A program made the translations under genes and the position numbers. The notes under the pieces were generated by a model. The model searched no databases. It was given only the letters and a program-made list of their open reading frames with translations, and had not been told where the DNA came from. A stretch of 10,589 bases of DNA from JBBRLA01 sp038231615 (lineage in GTDB: Bacteria; Myxococcota_A; Polyangia; Palsa-1104; JAEUJZ01), in assembly GCA_038231615.1 (NCBI GenBank), contig JBBRLA010000267.1:1-10589 (forward strand), written 5' to 3'. Shown in pieces: positions 5,637-10,589 of the stretch (positions are counted from its first letter, which is position 1; each line of letters starts with the position of its first letter).

Positions 5637-8129
5637 TCAGGGCCCCGCCAGTTCGCAGATGTCGTTGAGTATCCCGGCGGCGGTGACCTCGGGGCCGGCG
5701 CCGGGGCCGGTGATGATGAGGGGGTTTTTGCGGTACCTCTGGGTGGTGAAGGCCACCTGGTTGTCAGTACCCTTGAGGGCCGCGAAGGGGCTGGTCCGGT
5801 CGAGCGCCAGAAGGCCGACCTCGATCTTGCCGCGGGTGACGGTGGCCAGGTAGCGCATCACCTGATCTTTCTGCCGGGCCTTTTCCAGCCGCTTCACCCA
5901 TTCCTCGTCAAACTGCTCCAGACGCGCGAGGAACGCCTCCAGGGACAGGGACCGCGCCGAGGCCGCCACCAAGGACTCGACCTGTATGCCGTCCCTCTCG
6001 CCGGTGAAGCCGAGCAGGCGCCCGAGGATCAGCGCCTTGCGGACCACGTCGGCCCCGCCCAGGTCGTCCCGGGGGTCGGGCTCGGTGTAGCCGCGGGCGC
6101 GGGCCTCGCGAACGGCAGCGGAGAAGAGGATGCCGCGTTCGAGTTCGGTGAAGAGAAACCCCAGGGTGCCCGAGAGGCAACCCTCGATCTTGAGGACCTT
6201 GTCGCCGGATTCCTCCAGCTTGCGGTAGGTGTCGAGGATCGGCAGGCCCGCCCCGACAGTGGCCTCGAAGCGCAGCCGCCGGCCGGCGCGGGTCGCGGCC
6301 TCCTTGAGCTGGTCGGCGTCGCGACGCTTTCCAGAGAGGGGGCGCTTGTTGGCCAGGACCAGGTCCATCCCCGCGGGCAGAACGGAAAGCAGGAGCGGCA
6401 GGGTGTCGTTGGCGGTGACGTCCACCAGGATGGGCCGCGAGAGAGCGTAGCGGGAAAGCTGAGCCAGCGCCTGCTCCGGGGTGGCGCGGATGCCATCGGT
6501 GGCTTCGGCCAGGGAAGTCCCGGCGTCCTTGGCAGCCAAGAGCTGCTTCAGGAGCTGGGGGGAAACCCCTTTCTGCCGAAAGACGAAGCCGCCCCGGTCG
6601 ATGACCGCCACCAGGCGCAGGGCGGTGCCCTTCTTGCGCGAGGACGGCAAGAGCCGCGCGAGGGTACGGCCGATCAGCCCAAACCCCAGGAGGATCACGT
6701 CGGTCTCCGCCGTCGCCGGTACTGCCCCGCCGCCGATCTTGGAAAGCTGGAAGGCGTCGTGGATGCAGCGCTGTGCTCGGGCGACGCCCTTGGCCTCGAT
6801 GACCAGGGAGATGTTCAGCTCCGATGACCCCTGGGCGATGGCCACGATGTTGATGCCCTCCGCCGAAAGCGCAGAGAAGACCCGGGCGGCGATGCCCGGG
6901 GTGCCGGCCATGCCCAGGCCCACCACCGCCAGGGTGGCCAGGCCGCCGCGGACCTCCACGTCGTCGATCTCGTGGCGGGCGATCTCTTCGCGGAAGGCTA
7001 AAAGCAGGCTGCCCCGGGCGCGCGTCGCCTCGCCCTCGGGGACGCTGAAGCAGATCGAATGCTCCGACGAGGCCTGGGAGATGAGCGAGACGGAGATGCT
7101 TTCCTTGTGCAGGGCGGCGAAGGTGCGGGCGGCCACGCCGGGGACCCCCAGCATGCCGTTCCCGGTCACTGTGAGCAACGTCTGGCCGCCGACGGCGGAG
7201 AGGGCCTTCACCGGGTAGCGGGTGAGGGTCTTTCTGCCGGAGATCTCGGTTCCGCGAGAGCCGGGGTTTCTGAAGGGGCGCACGAAGATGGGCACTTTTT
7301 TCCCGATCACCGGGGTCAGCGCCCGGGGATGCAGCACCTTGGCGCCGTAGTAGGCCAGCTCCGCCGCCTCGCGGATGTTGAGCTGCGGGATCACCCTGGC
7401 ATCGGGCACCACCCGGGGGTCGGCGGTCAGCAGGCCCTCGACATCTTTCCATAGATACACGGCCTGCGCCTGCAGCGCCCGGGCCAAGAGGGTCGCGGTG
7501 AGGTCCGAGCCGCCCCGTCCCAGGGTCGCCACGCGGCCATCGGGGGCGACGCCCAGGAAGCCGGGCACCACGGGCACCACTCCCTGTCGCAAAAGGGGCC
7601 GCAGCACCTTGCGGATCGCCGCGTCGGTCCGCGCGAGGTCCGGGGAGGCGCCGCCGAAGCGACCGTCGGTGTGGATCAGTTCGAGGGGGCTGACGAAAAG
7701 CGTCTGCCGTCCCTTGGCCGCGAGCCCGGCGGCCATCACCCGGGCCGAGAGGACTTCTCCCCGGGCCAGCAGATAATCCAGGGTCCGCGGCGTCAGCTCG
7801 CGCAGCACCAGGAGGCCCTGGCACAGGGTGACGAATTCCTGTGCCGCCTCGTCGATCTGCGCGATGAGGCCGGCGCGGATCGGCCCGGCAGGCACCACCG
7901 TCCGCGCCGCCGCCCGGTAGCGCTCGCCCAGCTCCGCCGCCGTGGTCCGGGCCGCCGTGTCATCGCCATCGCCGGCCTTGCGCGCCGCGGCGAGCAGAAT
8001 GTCGGTCACCCCGAAAAGGGCCGAGACCACCACTGCCGCGGCGCCCGGGTCGACCAGCGAGACCGCATGAAGGATCGCCGAGCCGTCCGCCACCGATGCG
8101 CCACCAAACTTGTGGACCGTAATCTTCAA
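5637..8129 (-). CDS. thrA: Bifunctional aspartokinase / homoserine dehydrogenase
   Basis: An 830-residue fusion catalysing the first and third steps from aspartate to homoserine in threonine, methionine and isoleucine synthesis. The aspartokinase domain is residues 1 to about 300, with KFGG (7-10) and GRGGSDLTA (204-212). Two ACT regulatory domains lie at about 315-465, with GVPGVAARTF and GTPGIAARVF. The homoserine dehydrogenase domain is about 475-830, with the nucleotide-binding GFGLIG (482-487), NKRPL (594-598), EGCLSGTLGF (649-658) and EPDPRDDLGGADVVRK (683-698). Gln352 (SQASSEHS) and Gln433 (AQGSSELNIS) match the threonine-binding glutamines described in plant AK-HSDH, with the same 81-residue spacing. 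This suggests a threonine-inhibited ThrA rather than MetL (inference). TTG 8129 is preferred because GAGAGG lies 5 nt upstream and KITVHKFGG begins there; the upstream ATG at 8189 adds 20 unrelated residues. No thrB or thrC lies beside it. Confidence 0.96.
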   Translation of the reverse strand: MKITVHKFGGASVADGSAILHAVSLVDPGAAAVVVSALFGVTDILLAAARKAGDGDDTAARTTAAELGERYRAAARTVVPAGPIRAGLIAQIDEAAQEFVTLCQGLLVLRELTPRTLDYLLARGEVLSARVMAAGLAAKGRQTLFVSPLELIHTDGRFGGASPDLARTDAAIRKVLRPLLRQGVVPVVPGFLGVAPDGRVATLGRGGSDLTATLLARALQAQAVYLWKDVEGLLTADPRVVPDARVIPQLNIREAAELAYYGAKVLHPRALTPVIGKKVPIFVRPFRNPGSRGTEISGRKTLTRYPVKALSAVGGQTLLTVTGNGMLGVPGVAARTFAALHKESISVSLISQASSEHSICFSVPEGEATRARGSLLLAFREEIARHEIDDVEVRGGLATLAVVGLGMAGTPGIAARVFSALSAEGINIVAIAQGSSELNISLVIEAKGVARAQRCIHDAFQLSKIGGGAVPATAETDVILLGFGLIGRTLARLLPSSRKKGTALRLVAVIDRGGFVFRQKGVSPQLLKQLLAAKDAGTSLAEATDGIRATPEQALAQLSRYALSRPILVDVTANDTLPLLLSVLPAGMDLVLANKRPLSGKRRDADQLKEAATRAGRRLRFEATVGAGLPILDTYRKLEESGDKVLKIEGCLSGTLGFLFTELERGILFSAAVREARARGYTEPDPRDDLGGADVVRKALILGRLLGFTGERDGIQVESLVAASARSLSLEAFLARLEQFDEEWVKRLEKARQKDQVMRYLATVTRGKIEVGLLALDRTSPFAALKGTDNQVAFTTQRYRKNPLIITGPGAGPEVTAAGILNDICELAGP

Positions 8130-8248
8130 TGTAGCCTCTCTCGAAAATGAACTTTGGACCGATCGCGTCGGCGGATTTTCGCCCCACATCCTGCTCTGCC
8201 TTGGGGGAAGACGCCAGCCCCTTCACGTTGATGAAGGTCATTTCAGCA
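8130..8248 (-). other. thrA leader, nothing recognised
   Basis: These 119 bp between the inverted-repeat element and the thrA start were checked for a Thr/Ile-rich leader peptide, an attenuator and a promoter. None is convincing. With the element (8249-8444) this makes a 316 bp gene-free gap. The thrA promoter must lie here or within or beyond the element. Confidence 0.4.
8135..8140 (-). promoter_or_regulatory. Ribosome binding site deciding the thrA TTG start
   Basis: GAGAGG on the minus strand is 5 nt upstream of TTG 8129. This spacing and the conserved KFGG motif beginning at residue 7 support the TTG rather than the in-frame ATG at 8189. Confidence 0.7.
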
Positions 8249-8444
8249 AGAAGCACCTGGCCGGAGCAGATTTTGGCGCACCCCCGCAGCGACCGAGGGA
8301 GCGTACTACTGTACGTGACCGAGGGAGGGTGGGGGCACTCCCCACCGACTCGCATTCGCGAGTCAGCGTTGGCCCACCCGTGGCCTCGCGAATGCGAGGA
8401 CATGGGGGAGAGGTACGCCAAAAGATGCCCGGCCAGGTGCTTCT
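8249..8444. repeat. 196-bp long inverted-repeat element with nested hairpins
   Basis: The outer arms 8249-8282 and 8412-8444 are inverted copies matching at about 30 of 34 positions: AGAAGCACCTGGCCGG is identical in both, then GCA, two mismatches, TTTTGGCG, one mismatch and ACC. Inside are CGTAC-TACT-GTACG (8302-8315), GGTGGGG-GCACT-CCCCACC (8328-8346), GACTCGC-ATTC-GCGAGTC (8347-8364) and CCTCGC-GAAT-GCGAGG (8384-8399). The 11-mer GACCGAGGGAG is directly repeated at 8291-8301 and 8317-8327. The right arm ends 1 nt from the stop codon of the leftward membrane-protein gene. It could be a non-autonomous MITE-like element, a BIME-type REP composite, or a structured 3' end or terminator. No coding capacity is apparent. 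Confidence 0.85.
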
Positions 8445-8445
8445 G

Positions 8446-10589
8446 TTACTTCAGGGCGCGGAGGAAGGGCTCGATGAAGGACAGGATCGGGCCGCGGATC
8501 TCGGGGAACTGCGAGCTGACCAGGGTCAGGAGCGGCAGCACGACGTAGAGCAGGAGCGGCGAGATGAAGAAACGGTCCCAGGTGATCTTGCCCGGTTCGC
8601 TCTTGGCGATGCGGCTGAGCACCTCGTCCTGGTTCATTCTGACGAAGACGAAGAGGGTCAGCGCCACGATCGACAGGATCATCAGCCAGCTCAGACTCAA
8701 AAGGAGGTGCTGCGGCTGGAAGGGATAGACGTTCAGGGAGAAGAGCAGGAGCAGCATCCCGGTGACCACGAAGATGAGGAGGCTGCGCAGCAGGGGAAAG
8801 GCATGGCTGATGTAGGTCACCACGTGGATGGCGATGAAGTCCTCCGCCAGGCGCAGCCACAGGTGGACCTCGTCGGGCAGGACGCGCATGTAGAGGGTCG
8901 CGGTGTTGGTGGTCAGGAGCGTCGGTCCTTCGTCCACTGGAAGCTTCCCGGTCAACGCCGAGCGCAGGGGCCGGCGCCGCCAGAAGAGCTTCAGGAGCTG
9001 ATTCAGGTCTCCGAACACCGAGAGGAAGAACTCCGGCTTCACGTCCTTGCCGCACTTCTGGCATTCGCGGAACGCGGCGATCTTCTCCTTGAATCGCTGC
9101 AGCACCTCGGGTGTCGCGTCGAGGCTGGTCTTTATGTCGTTCTCGAAGAGATCGAAGTGGTTCGCCAGCAGGCCGAAGTGCCGCTCCAACGCCTCCATCT
9201 CGGTTGCCAGGGGGATGCGTTCCAGAAGCTGAATGCCCACCGTGCGGGAGAAGGCCACCGGCATGCGGTCGTAGGCGTCCACCATGGGCTGCGCGGCCAG
9301 GTGGCGGAGGAATCGTTGCAAATGGTGCCACAGCAGGAAGAAGCGCACGAAGGCCCGGATGATCAGCCCATACACCAGGCCGAAGAGCGCCATGCACACC
9401 CGATCGAACAGCCGTCCCTCCAGGGTGGTGAGCTGCCCGAGCACGGGATAGAGCAAGATCGCACACAGCACCACGACGACCAGGGTCAGGCGCGGGCCGG
9501 CGCCTTGCGAGACCAGCACCTGTTCCACCGCGTCCCGCTCCTCCGTCTTTTCGGGCCACAGCCCGTCCAGCACCTGTCGGTCCCCCGCCGCGGCCAGAAG
9601 AGACAGGCGCCGCAGGCCGCTATAACCCCAGATGGAAAGCGCCGCCGAGAGGCAGAGCAGGGGTACCGCGGGAGACAGCCCGTAACCTGGATTGCCCAGC
9701 CGGTTCAGAAGGAAGATCCGCGCGCTGACCGGGTCCGAACCCACCACGTCCGCCCCCCGGGACCAGCCCGTGGCCCACAGGCAAAGCAGAATGAGCGCGA
9801 CCGTCAGGCTGGCCATCAGGCCGCCCCACACCGTCAGCCACAGGATGCGCCGTCCCTGGGGCTTGTCCGCGGACTTGCCAAGAATGAGCAGGAAGGTGCG
9901 GAAGACAATGTGCAGGAGCACCGCCAGAAGCCCGAGGCAGCACAGAATGCCCAGGCAGCCCTCCAGACCGCTGTGCCGCAGCGCCACCCGCCACATCGCG
10001 AAGTTCAACTGACCCAGGTCGCTGCGCTCGGGGATGAAGAACAGGTGGGTCAAAAAACCGTAGATCCAGGTCAGCGAGAAGAAGCTCGTCAGCAGGTAAA
10101 CCTGCTGCCAGCGCTGCTCGCCCCGGCGCTTCGCCTTGTCATGGGCTGTGTCATCGCAGAGGGGCAGGGGCCGGAAGGGGATGAAGATCCGCCAGGGATA
10201 GAGCAGATCCATGTCGGGTTGCCAGCAGGTGACATAGAAGTAGCCCACACAGATGAGAATCACGAAGGCCCCGATGAGCAGAATCGCGAGCTGCAACACG
10301 CCGAGCTGAAACCCCAGAAGGAGCCCCTGCGGCCCACCGGTCCTGGGCGGATTTCGCACGAAAAGATAGCCTTGGGCGCCCGGGGCATGGTCCTCGGGCC
10401 ACTTCACCGCCAGCGGCACCAGCGCGGTGCTGCCGATGGCGGAGATCCATACCGGCGGATGTCCGAGAAGCTCAGGCCTGGTTTGCCCGACCGAGGGCGC
10501 GAAAGGCATGGCGTATTCCAGCATGTCGTCCTGCTTGCCGAGGAGCGCCAGGGTGGCGTTGTAGACCCCCTGCGCCCCACTGGACGTGA
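8446..10589 (-). CDS. Large polytopic membrane protein, unknown function (5' partial)
   Basis: I do not recognise this family. The frame stays open to the window edge: 21 further residues (TSSGAQGVYNATLALLGKQDD) precede the Met at 10524 and read as continuous protein, so the N-terminus is outside the window and 713 residues are visible. Numbered from that Met, likely membrane helices lie near 69-98, 141-164, 190-215, 227-251, 282-301, 346-365, 375-399, 578-601, 606-628 and 653-671, about ten in all. A soluble region (about 400-575) separates helices 7 and 8. It contains an acidic, amphipathic stretch (440-485) and one CxxC (Cys488-Cys491, RECQKCGKD) that could bind metal with other ligands or form a thiol pair. 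The C-terminus (DEVLSRIAKSEPGKITWDRFFISP) looks like a conserved juxtamembrane motif. Its stop codon (8446-8448) abuts the inverted-repeat element. Confidence 0.85.
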   Translation of the reverse strand, partial: TSSGAQGVYNATLALLGKQDDMLEYAMPFAPSVGQTRPELLGHPPVWISAIGSTALVPLAVKWPEDHAPGAQGYLFVRNPPRTGGPQGLLLGFQLGVLQLAILLIGAFVILICVGYFYVTCWQPDMDLLYPWRIFIPFRPLPLCDDTAHDKAKRRGEQRWQQVYLLTSFFSLTWIYGFLTHLFFIPERSDLGQLNFAMWRVALRHSGLEGCLGILCCLGLLAVLLHIVFRTFLLILGKSADKPQGRRILWLTVWGGLMASLTVALILLCLWATGWSRGADVVGSDPVSARIFLLNRLGNPGYGLSPAVPLLCLSAALSIWGYSGLRRLSLLAAAGDRQVLDGLWPEKTEERDAVEQVLVSQGAGPRLTLVVVVLCAILLYPVLGQLTTLEGRLFDRVCMALFGLVYGLIIRAFVRFFLLWHHLQRFLRHLAAQPMVDAYDRMPVAFSRTVGIQLLERIPLATEMEALERHFGLLANHFDLFENDIKTSLDATPEVLQRFKEKIAAFRECQKCGKDVKPEFFLSVFGDLNQLLKLFWRRRPLRSALTGKLPVDEGPTLLTTNTATLYMRVLPDEVHLWLRLAEDFIAIHVVTYISHAFPLLRSLLIFVVTGMLLLLFSLNVYPFQPQHLLLSLSWLMILSIVALTLFVFVRMNQDEVLSRIAKSEPGKITWDRFFISPLLLYVVLPLLTLVSSQFPEIRGPILSFIEPFLRALK

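Noticed and set aside
5908..7824. 638-codon minus-strand frame inside thrA
   Set aside because: It is an alternate frame of thrA, rich in Arg, Pro and Gly with no motifs, while the ThrA frame carries all the expected signatures.
8130..8248. Threonine/isoleucine attenuation leader before thrA
   Set aside because: No short frame with clustered Thr/Ile codons followed by alternative hairpins and a U-tract was found.
7960..8421. 153-codon minus-strand frame running through the inverted repeat into thrA
   Set aside because: It crosses the hairpin element and then overlaps thrA out of frame. The internal Met segment (MTFINVKG) has no clear Shine-Dalgarno and no family similarity I can see.
8249..8444. 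CRISPR-like array or tRNA-like structure
   Set aside because: The repeats are inverted and of different lengths rather than regularly spaced direct repeats, and no cloverleaf or CCA end is formed.
8363..9559. 398-codon minus-strand frame overlapping the membrane protein
   Set aside because: It is a shifted shadow of the membrane-protein frame with Arg/Pro/Ala-rich composition; the real frame has well-formed hydrophobic helices.

Overview
This window is high-GC, gene-dense bacterial chromosome, roughly two-thirds G+C by eye. The gene set is that of a free-living aerobic, probably Gram-negative bacterium: a large-subunit catalase, a Tat-exported oxidoreductase (now broken), a MacB/FtsX-type ABC permease and a fused aspartate kinase-homoserine dehydrogenase. 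The lineage cannot be fixed from the sequence alone. No rRNA, tRNA, CRISPR array or transposase gene was seen.

Layout, left to right. (1) 1-221: non-coding, with four imperfect 17-22 bp tandem direct repeats at 35-116 upstream of the catalase. (2) 222-2309 (+): an HPII/KatE-type catalase of 695 aa, apparently intact. (3) 2433-3316 (+): a Tat-dependent aldo/keto reductase pseudogene, with an in-frame TGA after the signal peptide and a frame-changing internal deletion that removed most of the catalytic tetrad. (4) 3418-4314 (-): an alpha/beta-hydrolase of the hormone-sensitive-lipase family. (5) 4315-4417: a divergent control region with a near-palindrome at 4340-4356. (6) about 4418-5629 (+): a MacB/FtsX-type permease with a very good Shine-Dalgarno sequence but no ATG, GTG or TTG at the expected start, and no partner ATPase in the window. 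(7) 5637-8129 (-): a bifunctional ThrA of 830 aa with a TTG start, tail-to-tail with the permease across a 7 bp gap. (8) 8130-8445: a non-coding stretch dominated by a 196 bp inverted-repeat element (8249-8444) with nested hairpins, abutting the stop codon of the next gene. (9) 8446-10589 (-): a large polytopic membrane protein of no recognised family, cut by the window edge at its N-terminus.

The genes do not form one pathway. Catalase removes hydrogen peroxide. ThrA supplies two steps of threonine/methionine/isoleucine synthesis. The esterase and permease share a divergent control region and may be co-regulated. The region looks like ordinary core chromosome with some decay (reductase, possibly the permease start) and a MITE-like or structured-RNA repeat. 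I see no convincing multi-gene novel system. The items most worth following are the 8249-8444 repeat element and the unknown membrane protein beside it.
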